Notes: a model not told the origin generated them from the letters alone. 21,475 nucleotides of DNA from Paramacrobiotus richtersi (GCA_034698045.1 JAQGAU010001094.1:1-21475); one strand, 5' to 3'; numbered from the stretch's first letter, positions 9,258-20,650 are shown. Program-made: numbers and translations.

Positions 9258-10112
9258 AATGAATGAACATCGATTTCATTGATGGAGAAATTTCATGGTT
9301 TTTTCCAGGTGCCCTTCGTCAACGTGGCACTAGGGATGGAGCTAACCACCATCGGGCAACATGGACTTTGCTGTACGTGCAAGACACAACTGACTTCTGT
9401 CGCCGAAGACATGTCCATCACTGATCCTCCACTGGATATCGTGACCGACGTTTTCTCACACATGCATTGCACCGAACGCACCCGACTGCGCCGCGTTTGT
9501 ATCGACTGGAACGACATGATTGAGTCATTCTGCAGCGAGATCATCCAGCTGGATCTCAGCAGTGTCAACCACTGGCGAATGGCTATCGCTTTGCACAAGT
9601 CTCTGACCAGTTTTCCCAAGTACGTCTTGTTTGTGGGTGACGTCAGCAGCTCTCAGCATTCATCCTGTATATTTGGTCGTGCCCATACCGGAACGCTGGT
9701 TCAACTGGCCACTCTTGCCGCTGCCAAGCTGTGCGCCATCGTGGTAACCAAACTGCCCATCTCGGAGGATTTTGTGCATCGCGCAGACGATCCAGGCTTC
9801 TCAGCCGAGTTCGAGGCCATCTGCGGATGGGTCATTCTACGCGACGTAACCAGTCCGGCGGAATGTAGTCCACTTAATAATCGTTTTGACTGGATGCCGG
9901 GCGCCAGTGGCCAAGTACGTGGACCGGTTATGGACATTTCGTACTGCAAATACGCCGCCAGCGACAAGACCGCCTTGCAGGAAGCTTACGAGGAAAATTG
10001 TCCCGAGTTGCCTGACATGCAGCTGGGTGATGTGGCTTATTTCATCGCGCTCTCCGTCGAGTTTGTTCAGGACGAGGAGCTGCACTTTTGGCTTCAGCAG
10101 GCACTCCTTGAG

Positions 10113-10727
10113 GTACGCTGACATTTACTCTGCGATCGCTCTGTGTGTTAAAGAACAACTGTTTTCTATAAGAATTGTCAGCCAAAGTATGAGTCTCCAC
10201 TCTCCAGTAAATTTTGAAAACCTTATTGTGGACTGTAGTTCACTAGCGCTACTGCTATAATATGCTACGTTCAAGCTGTCCATGTTCTTGCCAACAGAAC
10301 AGCCCTAGCAGAATCGCGAAAGCAGTTCGTGTCGCAAACGTTCTAGATTCCAGTTCTTTTAAAGGCATTTCTGTTTTAGAAGTTATATTTCCGCTCTTAT
10401 AGCCGTTATGGTAGTCGTCAGTCTGCTTCGAACATGTACAACTCTTTTCTGGTTGCTTGCAGAGAAGTAACAGCATGTCTGTTTTGATTCTGAAGGAATA
10501 AGCTTCCGTTTATTCCGCTAAATGGTACTAAATTTTGTTTCAACGGACCGTAAAGAAATAATTTTGACCGTGTTTTCGGTATGGCTGTATTCAGGGACAA
10601 CTTGGCACTGGAGCTTAACTGTTCACCGTCAAACCCTTTCAGGGATGTCGTTCCTGTTAATGCATGTGTCGCATACCAGCGTATCTAGCTTTTGCTATTG
10701 TGAAATAATACATGACTTGTCGTTTAG
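10113..10727 (+). other. intron 2 of copy 3
   Basis: 615 bases, GTACGC donor and CGTTTAG acceptor, phase 0. I see no gene or repeat in it. Confidence 0.75.
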
Positions 10728-10916
10728 GTGATTAAGAAGTGGCAGCGCGATGACCCTCGCTTCGGTCCTGATTGCTCGTGGATGCACGTGGAAGCAGCCC
10801 AGCTGCACGAAGAGGACAATCTGCGGACAATGCGGAAGACTACGTTGGAAGTTCTGGCACGTGTGGTGTATCGCTTCATCGTTGATGGCCTAATTGATTT
10901 TTCGGTGATTGAGTGA

Positions 10917-12667
10917 CGAATCAGAGCTTTAGTGAGAAGCGGCTTGAACGATACGGTAGCTGGGTGTGTGGACTTCATTTCTATGTAATATGTTCATTGT
11001 GGTTGCCTTCTCATCGCTTGGAAAATCAGTGCAATTCTATGTTTGTTTGACGAAATCGACTGGACTTTGCTTCCTTTTTTGGCTATCACGATGGTGGTTT
11101 AGTATGTACACCTGCGCGCTAATGGTTTCTCTTTTGACTTGGATTTAAATCATTACCAGATTAACTCTGTAATATGGTATTGTCAAAAAAAGTGTGTCGG
11201 TATCTATCTTTGTAACACTTTAATGGGTTTAAGGTGAATTTCCCGGTTTTCACAACCAAATTCAGGACGCTCTCGCATTTTTGATCGGCAGCGACTTCCG
11301 CTAATTGTAATGGACGTTGAACAGCAAACCAAGGAAGCTACGAGCCAAGAAGGTCTTCTTGTTGGCCAAACTCATTCCACTAGGCGTTATATAGCCGGAA
11401 AGGGTTTACAGGAGTACACTAACGGAAAGCGCAGCGGGTGCGATACACAACTCTAATTGCAGTAAAAAAACTACGTTATCACATCGTCGATATGGAAGCG
11501 CTTTGCCGTGATTAATACTCGGACAAGTTAGCAGTCTCGGCTTGTACATAATTTCTAGTTGTACAGTGCTTTATTGGATATTTCTAGTTGTTTTGCAATG
11601 GTGTATTTCGGCGAAGTGTGGTTTTATCCTTAAGTTTGATCTCAGTTCTGTCGTTTGTGATGCATCGCAATATGGTGTTGTTTTCCAGTGTGTAGAAGTT
11701 GATGTTCGTATAAATTTGTTGCGTACTTGGAACCTCATGCTCACGTACCCCATGGGAAACGGTACTTCTAGTACTTGGTCATTTCTGGTCCAGAGGCCTG
11801 CTCGTCTAGCCTTCTGACTTGTGCAGATCTACGAGCAGGGATGGCCAAGTGGACGGCAAATGGATACCCAAGTAAGACGTCGGGCATTCAATTACCGTTT
11901 GCTGCGCTGTTATGAGGTCATTTAAAAGGCCATTTCCACATATGCAAAGTTTTCGCCTCAACTTTAATGAGCATAGAGATTTGAGCGGAACTTATATGGG
12001 AACTGGTGTAGGTCTGGTGCATTTCATAGGATGAGGCTCATTTCAGTTTTGCCGTGAGGCGTTAGTAATGATAATCATCATGCAATTAAATCACCATATA
12101 AATTATAATGCCGGTGCAGCAACCGCAAACCCACTGCGCCGTCATACGAAAGCGGGTGATTTGCCTGTTTTCCCTTTATCTTTCTGGTTTTCTCCCACGC
12201 CTACTGGAGCTCATGGGTTGAACTACATTCCGTAAAAGGTTTGATATTTATGTGTTATTACAGGAGAAATATAATAACTATTTTAGTGTAAAATCTCGTG
12301 CCGATCCTCTGTCAGTAAGAAATGCATGATTTAATCATTAAGCTGCAGAGAAACCGCTTCACGGAAGCAGCATTAGAAAACGCATGACAAAGTACCAAGG
12401 GTAATGCAGGGAGGAACGCCTCTTTACAACTTGCATAAGTGGGATCACGCAAAACATTCAACAGACCACAAGCACCGACAAAATTAAAGAACTGACTGTA
12501 CAGTCAAAACTCCTGATCAAAAATATAAACGAAAGTGATTCTGAGTGCGCCCAATGGCCACACAGCACACGTCGAAAATCAAAACATCTGATCGAGTAAC
12601 GAAGAAAAACAGCGGTAAAGCAAGTTATCCAGTCAAACGTGGGCCCAGTTCGGAAAGTCGGAAGGAC
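10917..12667. other. intergenic, no gene seen
   Basis: About 1.75 kb between the convergent 3' ends of copy 3 and the MATH-BTB gene. Only short open frames with no recognisable composition. One A-box-like string (TGGCCAAGTGG at about 11841) is discussed among the rejected items. Confidence 0.6.
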
Positions 12668-14061
12668 TCACATTTCGTCGACGTGTTCATGCATAAACTG
12701 AATGGTGCGCGCTTTCAGGGTCCGCAATCCACGATCCATCGCAAAGTTGAGATAGGGTCGCGCCGTGGTTAAACTAGAGAACAGAGTACTGCTACATTTG
12801 GTGCGCACTTTGCATATGGACTCAAAACACATAAATTCAGTATTGACGCACAGTTACGGAAACTCTGAAGTATAGATATAAACATGCAAGTACAGTCTGT
12901 AGACGTGCACGGCATCTTCTCACCTTAGATTGTCCACCATGAAGTTCTCGCATGCCGCACACAGTTCCCCAACCTTATACTGATCCGCCTCCTTGTACAC
13001 TTTTTCAGCAGCATCCTCGCCACGTTCAGCATTGGCGCGGTTTGTGTACAAGAACTCCAGGAGGATCTCCAGAATGTTACCATCGATATCAATCTTCCAA
13101 GCAGAACTGCGTTCCTCCGTGTTATTGCGCTGGAACAAGGCTCCAAATACGGCGGAGCGGGCGGCCAGGATGTAGAGATGACACGGAAATTGTCGTCCGT
13201 CGCGGGAAGTCAGTACACAGTCAGCACCAAAGCGTCCAGCGAAGCCATCCCACAGTTTAACACAAAACGACGCTTCCTTGATCATCTCCTCCGGTCCAAC
13301 GGTAAAAACAAGTTTCACGTTGATAGTCTCGTTGGCTGCGAAGATGTCGGTCCATGCGGAGTGATCCTTCCTGATTTGAGCAATCTTGTCTGCTCTTCCT
13401 ACTTTTCTCGGTTTCATCCCGTCCGACAGGGAAACCCAGGGTGAATCCCCCTCGCCGCGACCAGCGGTGCCTTTATCCTTGAATTTAATTCCCCTTAAAC
13501 CCCAGGACTATACAAAACTGATCTGCTCAGGGTCACCCATGGGCAGAATTGCTTTTTGCACAATCGAAAAAATAAGCAACAGAGTTAATCGAAGAACCGG
13601 GACAGTTCAAGACACAGTTCGGATCTGCGTAGATCGCCGTGCTTAATTTATACAGATGCTAGCCAATCTGCCCAGAAATAAGAGTGTTGTCTTCCAACTT
13701 ACCGGACTGAAAAATGAACGACATCCGGTCGTGATGCCACCAAGCCATGTGGAGGAACCATTTTTGCAGATGCGCAGATAGTCATCCTATCCGCACTAGC
13801 TGGCCACGTAGCGCCCAACTTGATCTGGCACATCCAGTCCCCATCTGGAAGGTCTGGCATTTCAGCAACGGGGTCGACGGACAGTTTCATATCGCATGTC
13901 CACATCGAAGTAGATATATAGCAACCTTGACGCTGATCATAAACACTGGCTGCCCGCGAAGGATCCTGGAAGCGAATTTTGTCCGGGGAAACCTGGAAGC
14001 GAAACTCACAGGTGGTGCCTGCTGTGATGCTGCGCATCCAATTTCCTGTGCAAGGCGTCAT
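12668..14061 (-). CDS. MATH-BTB (speckle-type POZ, SPOP-like) protein, three exons, 344 aa
   Basis: Exons on the minus strand: 14061-13703, 13493-12924 and 12773-12668 (TGA at 12670-12668). Phases fit at both junctions: CG|GTAAGT joins TTTAAG|G, and CTAAG|GTGAGA joins CTCTAG|T. Start: ATG at 14061 in AAGATGA; an in-frame upstream ATG at 14151 would add 30 residues and is less likely. Residues 1 to about 180 are a divergent MATH domain (exon 1 and the front of exon 2; C-x-F-R-F-Q and W-x-C-x-I-K-L stretches). The BTB follows: GADCVLTSRDGRQFPCHLYI, LAARSAVFGALFQRN and ILEILLEFLYTNRANAERGE. The last exon is the usual helical tail (NFAMDRGLRTLKARTIQFMH). Relatives bind substrates through MATH and CUL3 through BTB and the tail. 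I see no break. The acceptor of exon 2 is the least certain point: a TATAG nearby at 13508-13512 was rejected because it puts the frame out. Confidence 0.85.
12774..12923 (-). other. intron 2 of the MATH-BTB gene
   Basis: 150 bases, GTGAGA donor and TCTCTAG acceptor. Phase 2 on both sides. Confidence 0.85.
13494..13702 (-). other. intron 1 of the MATH-BTB gene
   Basis: 209 bases, GTAAGT donor. The acceptor TTTAAG is chosen because it alone keeps the reading frame across the junction. Confidence 0.65.
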
Positions 14062-14854
14062 CTTGCGGAATGGTACAAACTCACGAAACACACGAACACG
14101 AAATCTAAGCCAATATAAAACTGATCGTAATATAAGAAAATTCGATCGCACAAAACTTCAAGGTGTGTGATCAAAGCACTGATCTGTGAAAATAGAATCA
14201 AACCTGATACTGATCCTTGTGAAGACTGAGTGAAACAAAAGTACTGCAGTGTTCCTTGAATCCTGCTCTACACCGCAAGACGCACGTTGTGGCTGTGTAA
14301 TGTTCGTGCATCGCAGCAGGTAAATCCGCGTTTCTCCTCGCGATACGCACGTCTATCGACGAAAGGCGACGCCCCTTCTGCCATTTTTGCTTCGCACGAC
14401 CAATCAACTGACGGTTACCGACCACTGTCTCCACCGTAGGCGCACTATACGGTGATGTGGTAAACCTGTGCTACGTACTACTGTCACTCAATTCGCTCAA
14501 CTCTAGACGGACTACCAGTAAAAATACGCAGTCGAATAACCGTGGCTCGTGAGCATCGCAGCAATAAGGAAACCATTAAAAAATATATTCTGTAATAAAG
14601 TGCAACTATGCAGAATGAGCAATACTAGAACAGGATAACATTATTATGAGTATACTAGGTAAGTGCACTCGCTGTTTGCGGGCACTGGGGGACCGAAGCG
14701 AGCAGTAAATCTGCACATAGTGATAGAAAAAAATTATGAATTTGTGGACGATGGTCAAGAATGTTTGTGCAACCTGGCAGTGGCAGATACCCTACATTAT
14801 CTCATGTCATCCCAGTAACGAAAGCACTGCTGACCTTTATCACAATATCCCATG
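14062..14854. other. 5' flank of the MATH-BTB gene, no gene seen
   Basis: It holds the promoter side of the MATH-BTB gene. A 78-codon minus-strand frame at 14198-14434 (METVVGNRQLIGRAKQKWQK...) is rich in basic residues but matches nothing I know and lacks splice or neighbour support. Confidence 0.5.
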
Positions 14855-15030
14855 AAGAACAGGACAAGGCTCAGAACTATCAAACCAAAAGGCTCATCCT
14901 ACCAAGCTCGGTCCTTCTCTGTACGGTCCTTTTTTGCTTTTGATCGCTTGGAGGACCGCGAAAGAGAAAGTTGGCTCATTAGCTAGCCCAGTCCTTTTGG
15001 TTTAATAGTTCCGACCCTTGTCCTGTTCTT
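14855..15030. mobile_element. 176-bp MITE-like inverted-repeat element
   Basis: Terminal arms 14855-14892 and 14993-15030 are 38-base reverse complements with three mismatches, beginning AAGAACAGGACAAGG. The centre carries GGTCC/GGACC motifs that could also pair. No coding capacity. I see no clear target duplication (flanks CCCATG and TGTGTG). Confidence 0.75.
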
Positions 15031-15036
15031 TGTGTG

Positions 15037-15126
15037 TTTATTTATTATATTATTCAGTACGCAATACTTCCGGTACCGTGACCGACGGGACAGACAAAAT
15101 ATCCAGTTATGTGGAATATAGAGGAC
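15037..15126 (+). repeat. 90-bp direct repeat, unit A
   Basis: Pairs with 15176-15265. Both start with TTTATTTATTATATTATT and end with GAATATAGAGGAC. The conserved core is ACTTCCGGTACCGTGACCGA followed by CGGGACAGACAAAAT. Spacing between units is 139 bases. Confidence 0.85.
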
Positions 15127-15175
15127 GCGCCATCTTTTTTTGTTTTCATACTATTTATTTCTTTATTTATTATTA

Positions 15176-15265
15176 TTTATTTATTATATTATTTATTACG
15201 CAGTACTTCCGGTACCGTGACCGACGGGACAGACAAAATCTCCATTTTCATTGAATATAGAGGAC
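15176..15265 (+). repeat. 90-bp direct repeat, unit B
   Basis: Second unit, about 12 differences from unit A, mostly in the TCCAGTTATGTG/TCCATTTTCATT stretch. The gap between the units is a TTTATT-rich low-complexity tract. Confidence 0.85.
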
Positions 15266-16069
15266 CTTCGCTTCGCTTCAGTCGAACGGGTACCGTTGCT
15301 GCAACATTAAAACTTACAACAACGTTATCACAGATAATTCGCTTATACTTCTACAGTATCGATAATTGATTCGGCTGTATTGTCACTTTTTCATAACCAT
15401 GCAAATTGCAAGGTAATGGCGCTCATCTTGAAATACTTATTACAGCAGTACTCGTATATAACAGGGAATTATGTCCCCCTCCGCCAAAATGTCCCCCCGG
15501 ATCCGGAATAAGTGCCCTACCCGGACATTATTTTCCGGCAAAAATGTCTCCCCTCCAGAAGGCATTCTCTCGTTTCCCTTATTCGATTTCGTCCGATTTG
15601 TTGTTCCGGCAATAATGTCCCCTCGAAACCAAAAGTGTGGTTCGCAGGAATTTTGACCAGATCTGTTTCTGCTGATCTTTTATTATTGCCGGTTACACAT
15701 GTACCTGATAGAGGAAATTAGCATTTAGCATTACGGTGGATGTAAATCAACGAACCATAAGCAACACTTCATCGTGATTTTTTCGCCTCCAGACGTTCCG
15801 CCGCAGCCATCTCGCCACAGCTTCGCCGTGCGGTCAAATTGCCGCACGAATACAAACATTTTTTGCGAACTTAGTTCATGTACAGTACGCATATTTACCG
15901 TAATACTCGTATACGGTTGCAATGCCATATGTATAATAGAAAACGCAATACGTAACACTTACAATTAAATAACCTTCCTGACGGCTACAGAAGTTATCCA
16001 AAGTTCAACTATAAGGAGAAAAAGTGTTCGGAAGCAGTTCATACATTTCATAAAAAGAATATTTTCGCA
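15266..16069. other. intergenic with scattered ATGTCCCC motifs
   Basis: Between 15471 and 15625 the string ATGTCCCC or near variants (ATGTCTCCCC) occurs four times, and CCGG(C/A)AAAAATGTC / GACATTATTTTCCGG occurs in both orientations. This looks like a broken-up repeat. I see no gene. Confidence 0.4.
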
Positions 16070-16168
16070 CAAGGATTTTGCGGGTGGGTGATTTTACGCG
16101 ACCTGCTCAGTCCGGTGAACTGTACTCAACTACAGTTGATCACGTTTTCGAATGGATGCGGTTGTGAG
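16070..16168 (+). pseudogene. relic of exon 2 of the F-box family
   Basis: The frame at about 16079 reads CGWVILRDLLSPVNC, close to CGWVILRDVTSPAEC of copy 3. After a frame change, DHVFEWMR aligns with copy 3 NNRFDWMPG. The flanks show no further homology that I can see, and no splice sites or other exons are present. It is a fifth, dead copy of the family, on the plus strand. Confidence 0.7.
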
Positions 16169-16393
16169 TATCCAAGCAACATGGTTGACGATGACGATTT
16201 AATGCGCTTTAGGCTTTCTACAACCGTTCTGGGATCAGACCACCTGCAACAAGGAGCGCAACCGTGACTGGATGTTACGTATCATCACGGTGCAACTGTC
16301 ACTGCAACACCACAGCGCCGTTAGTGTGCGATAGTGGTTACTTAACATAAGCATATAATATTATTATTACTGTACTGAGCAAACGCACGCAAG

Positions 16394-16860
16394 ATGCAAA
16401 CTTCTCACGATAGCGTTCCAGCAGCCGGTAAGCCAAAAATACGCCGTGTAGACGCGCACAGTGTCCGCCGCACAACTGCACGTACAGCTGTAAAAAACGC
16501 CGAAATGACCATATCTGGTGAACAGTTTCTTAATGACAACAACCACTAGTGCCCGCTATAGGTATACTGCTGTTACATCCAGCGAAAACTCTGGTGAATA
16601 CACTAAAACTGAGCCGAAAGAGTGAAATCATTAATGCAGGATTATGAATTTGACGATATTGGAGTAATGTGCGTTCTGAATGATTTGGAAGCAAGCACGG
16701 AAAATTCCGAACCTCGAGTAGTGCGCCTTGGGCGGGTGTACTGATCAGTCATCTGCGATAGGTGTGGCACAGGTTGCCAGAACAATGGAGACAAAAGCCT
16801 CTACCGACTTCTGTATAAGACCGTGCTCGATGGCATGACTTGTAACTGGTTTGCGATATC
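16394..16860 (+). other. possible decayed coding stretch
   Basis: Short frames follow one another. 16394-16549 starts with ATG (MQTSHDSVPAAGKPKIRRVD...), then ARYRYTAVTSSENSGEYTKT in another frame, then MQDYEFDDIGVMCVLNDLEA. Their composition looks coding, but no domain is recognisable. It could be exons or remnants of the coiled-coil gene that follows. Confidence 0.2.
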
Positions 16861-17092
16861 CGCATGGTTCGCTATAATCGTACAAGTGAATCATCGAAAG
16901 CGTATTTCAGTCAGAGCATGGCTGGCTCGCCGCTCAACCACTAACTAGCTGGCTCCCCTTATACCACTTTCAACGATTTATAGTACAGGAGTTTCTGTAG
17001 TCCGACTTGTGCGTAAAACCACGATCTCGTAACTGTTAGATAACTGTGCAATTCCTTCGGATAATAATTTGGTAAACGGAGTCTTTTCCCAG

Positions 17093-17986
17093 ATCCGTCG
17101 TGGTACTACTCGTCTTGGAATGGAGGCCGTTGAGATCACAGATTCAAGAGCCCGTTTGGCAGTTCTTATGAAGAAAGCATGTAAGTATCGAAGATTGACA
17201 GTGGCTGGCCGAGTTGCATGTACTGTCTTCGGCGAAATTCTTAATTTTGATTCTTCTGGAACATTTTACCAGTGTTGGTTTTGAGGAGCTTTGGATAGGG
17301 GCACCTCGAAGATCTACAACGTATTATGTGCTGTTGTTACTACCAGTAAAAGCCAATGAACAGATCGCCGTAGCGTGAATGTTAAACCTGCACACAGACA
17401 GCTTACCAGTTCTTATGATTCTTATTCAGTTCCAGATGCCTCGGACGAGGTCGCTGATTCCGGCCCGATTTATCCGAGCACACGTTCTCTGGAAGAAGAA
17501 AATAAGGCTTTTAAGCGCGATTTGGATAAGGCAAAAGCCCACTCTAAAGATGCGCGCGCAGAAATTGAAATGCTGCGGGCTGAACTTCGGGAATCGAAGA
17601 GCCGAATCGTTCATTTGGAAAGAGTTAAACGAGATCAGCAAGGGCGTCTGGATTCTTTGGAAGAGATTAACGCAGGGCTTAAGAATGATCTCGAACGTTC
17701 GAAATTTGACAACAGCCAACTTATTATCAAAATGGACAACGTCAAAGCTGATAATCGCGCCCTTAACCATGATTTGGACGGACTGCGTCAGGAGGATTCT
17801 GACTTCGTTAATGAGATGGACGCCGTGAAACAGGAAAACGAAGAATGGGAACGTGCTTTAGATCGGGCGACATCACATAACTCCGACCTCCTCGCTGAAA
17901 TGGCCACCGTTGTTTTGCAGGAAATCCCTCATGCTCGAGGAAACAATCCTCAGATGGGAAAGAATGTGAACCCTCCTAAGCGTTGA
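17093..17986 (+). CDS. coiled-coil protein fragment, intermediate-filament-like, two visible exons
   Basis: Exon a: 17093-17180 after TCTTTTCCCAG, ending at a GTAAGT donor. It carries MEAVEITDSRARLAVLMKKA. Exon b: from 17430 (or 17436, both acceptors keep phase) to TGA at 17984-17986. Joined, about 215 residues. Exon b is a long heptad coiled coil (RSLEEENKAFKRDLDKAKAH, ARAEIEMLRAELRESKSRIV, LKNDLERSKFDNSQLI) of the kind found in lamins and other intermediate filaments, followed by a short basic tail. There is no start ATG and no lamin tail domain, so exons are missing upstream and perhaps downstream. Read straight, exon b would begin at GTG 17375. The filament assignment rests on sequence feel (S-R-A-R-L-A-V and R-S-L-E-E-E-N, like rod coil 1A) and could be wrong; myosin-like or other coiled coils are alternatives. 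Confidence 0.5.
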
Positions 17987-20650
17987 ACTTGTGTGGCTGC
18001 ATCGGACGTTCAAAGTTAAACGGTAGTAGGGTATCTTTTCATTTTGAAATGTTTTTGGAATGCGTGGCACAGTGGTGCCGGTTCGTAATTTTTTTATTAG
18101 AAAACTGCGTTTATGTCTAATGGTGAAGAAGTTTCGTTATTCTGGCTTTGTAGCATTGTAACTAGCACAGACCTTGTGTTTTCAGCGAAATGTTTGCGTG
18201 CGCTTGTATATGAGTTTCTTAATCTCGCTTTCGGTACAGAGGGTGGACATTAAAGTTTGAGCGAGTACTCTGTTTACCCCGGTAATCATTTTGGTGAGTC
18301 AGCAGTGCGGATGCGCTCTTTCAGTCAATGAAACAGAGCCAGCCTGAATTGCACTAAACGCAGCAGCAAAACAACAGTCCGGAAGCATCCGCAGATCACC
18401 TAACCCAAGAAATCTGGACGTTTAGCTCTTTCTCTCTGTTTTCCACTGTGTATCCTGCAGGGAATACCGCAAATGTAACACAAAACGCAGTGCCACATGA
18501 ACCCGTTTCGACAGGTACTACACAACTACGTGTACGCAGCGCCAAACAGATGAAAAATCTCTAATAAGGTTAAATTGTTTGCATTTGCAATTCATCTATC
18601 TCAGCGCTTCAGAGCGTAGCAACCACCGGTCTTCGGATTCCTGTCCAGTTACAGCCATAAATAGCAACAGACACAGCGGAGGACAGGAAACATGGCAGAC
18701 AATCTAAGGTCCGGAACGGAAGAAAAATGTCGGCGACGTGAAATCGGAATACGATACTGCCGATACAGACGACGCTCAACAGCTTCGACTCAATCTTACC
18801 TATCCTGCAGAATGCCCATAGTGCACTGGAAACGGTCCGTGTCTCCAGAAACACAAACGCAAAGATATCAAGATCTGAAAGCTACATTCAACTTGTTACT
18901 GTTTCTTACCATTAAAAATTTTCCAGATCGCTGCTAGCGCGCCAAGGTTGGTCTAACCAATATGGGATCGCGCAGGTAAACGTTAACTGCAATGAACTTT
19001 AACACTGCTGAATTCATAAATGAAATGTTCCTAAAGCGAACACTGACAAAGCTTTCCTGACACTAATAATCAGCATTTAATAATAATTTTAGCATACAGA
19101 AAGCTGCCATATGTAGTACAAGTGCACGCTTATTTGTTAATAAACAATGAACCCGTGCACGTACCATTAAACAAGCAGGAAGGATGATTGAACGTACAGA
19201 TCAGATTAAGTTATATGTCGCCTTATTAGTATCTGCCGGCGAATCTACTAGGGTAATATGTACCCGTTAATTTGAATGTGTACGCACAACGTGTTTCTTA
19301 TGTTAGGTGTTGCAATATTTGCTTTTGAGATGGATAATAACCGATACCGCATGATGCGCACACAGTTTCCAGTCATATCTGCCCAAATATCAAGCGAAAA
19401 AGAAGGATGATTTAAAATTGGTCTGTACTACTTTTCTTCGTGAAAGTTTCGTAAACGATAGGTCTAATTAATTAAAAAAATTATACGCGTACACGCTCCG
19501 GTTTCACCACATGTACAAGGACTGTACGGCCGTGTCACATGGGATTGCGAGTTGTATGCTACAGTACTGTATATTTACTTTGCAGGTTACACGCCATTGC
19601 CTCCTTATAGTTTTGATCTTGGATTCTTGCTTGGCAAGTGTTGGAAAAGTGTGCCGCAGAATTCTTGCATTATTATTGGGCAAACGTAATCCATCCGGAC
19701 TATTGCGTAATGAAACTGTGTAGTCTGATTTGTGCGATGGTTCGTAATTCTCGCGAGACGTTTGCCATACCATTTTTTTGCAGTTGCTTCGTATCTTTGA
19801 TTTGTGAAAATATTTCCGCTCAACAGAACGTCTGGAGAGCCGGTTTTGAATCCAAATCAGAAGACTGATATTCCAACAAACAAAATTGAGCGAGCTCTTA
19901 GCCTGTGCGAGCATCCTGATGAAGAGATCCCCAACTGAGCATGTGACGTGTTTGGTCGCAGATGGACAATATAAACCGTGGGAAACCTTCGATTGTTGCG
20001 AATAATGCTTCTGGAAACTGTCGGAATCGGAATCGACTCCGTACGTGATTGTTGAGATAACGGTTATCTGATAACCCGAACCCGGTTCCCCATGTCGGTG
20101 AACGTGCTTCGTTAAGATTGTAAATTTACTGTAGCTGTTGCACGGAAGGAGTAACTACGTAGTAAGTCAGCATTACGGTTAAAGATATCGTGTTCTTCTC
20201 TGATTTACTGCTAGCATTAGCAGCTTTCGCGTTTGCTTGTATGACACTTCGAAACGGAATTCTATTAACTCACAGTACTAGTTCATGCTGCCAGCCAATA
20301 CCGTTCTTGAATTTGGCTGGGGACAAACCAGTAATTTTATTTCAATTCCGATAAAAGGTTTCCGGAGCAGTTAACGAGACCATTTCGTACGTACGACAAG
20401 AACTAGCTTCCGGAATTGTTAAGTATACCAGCTTCAATGGAAAATAAAGCATCCTGTATGCACAGCTGTCACACCATACCATCACATCGATTTTCAAAAC
20501 CAAAGGAATCAAATTCAAGGCGCATTTTGCCAAGCAAACATCAAACTACACTTGTACTTAAGATAACACAACAAAATTACGGTAATTCCTTAAAACATAC
20601 ACGCTGCAACCGGCGCCACTGTCGATTAACGCTCGGTCCGCACCCATTAG
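17987..20650. other. intergenic, no supported gene
   Basis: Several short coding-looking frames occur: 18430-18560 plus, ending QLRVRSAKQMKNL; 18726-18810 plus, VGDVKSEYDTADTDDAQQL; and 19830-19937 plus, GEPVLNPNQKTDIPTNKIER. None has a known domain or clear splice partners. They may be remnants of duplicated genes or chance. Confidence 0.4.

Larger units (their letters stand above)
7897..9308 (+). other. intron 1 of copy 3, enlarged by an inserted element
   Basis: GTAAGC donor at 7897 and TTTTCCAG acceptor ending at 9308. 1227 of its 1412 bases are the inverted-repeat element at 8031-9257. Without that, about 185 bases remain, close to the size in copy 2. The open frame at 8823-9068 inside it resembles nothing I know. 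Confidence 0.75.
7310..10916 (+). pseudogene. F-box family gene, copy 3: three exons, frameshift and stop in exon 1
   Basis: Exons: 7310-7896, 9309-10112 (268 codons) and 10728-10916 (62 codons plus TGA). Splice sites are GTAAGC/CAG and GTACGC/TAG, phase 0. Start: ATG at 7310 (MLEKQILHAWNAVNV), aligned with copies 1 and 2. Exon 1 is 587 bases, one short of a multiple of three. One base is missing at about 7439/7440 (GGC C-A GCA against GGC CGA GCA in copy 2). The restored frame then meets TAG at 7447-7449. After that exon 1 is open and well conserved (DGDIFFLYQLSPQHAWTWYP, FTEKERFLEMWKKVPHVCPV). Exon 2 has the F-box (PPLDIVTDVFSHMHCTERTR, then W-N-D-M-I-E) and is open throughout, as is exon 3. 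Read without a shift, exon 1 gives an unrelated 173-residue frame ending at 7828. So the front is broken while some 510 codons behind it are clean. Either a young pseudogene, or a gene using another start or first exon. Confidence 0.75.

Noticed and set aside
11834..11912. Possible tRNA-Ser-like gene (A-box-like TGGCCAAGTGG, GCAG...CTGC ends)
   Set aside because: The T-loop region has no convincing B-box (GCATTCAATTACC) and the stems do not fold into a cloverleaf by eye.
19511..19937. Possible membrane receptor fragment
   Set aside because: Hydrophobic frames exist in more than one phase, with stops between them; no family motif could be secured.
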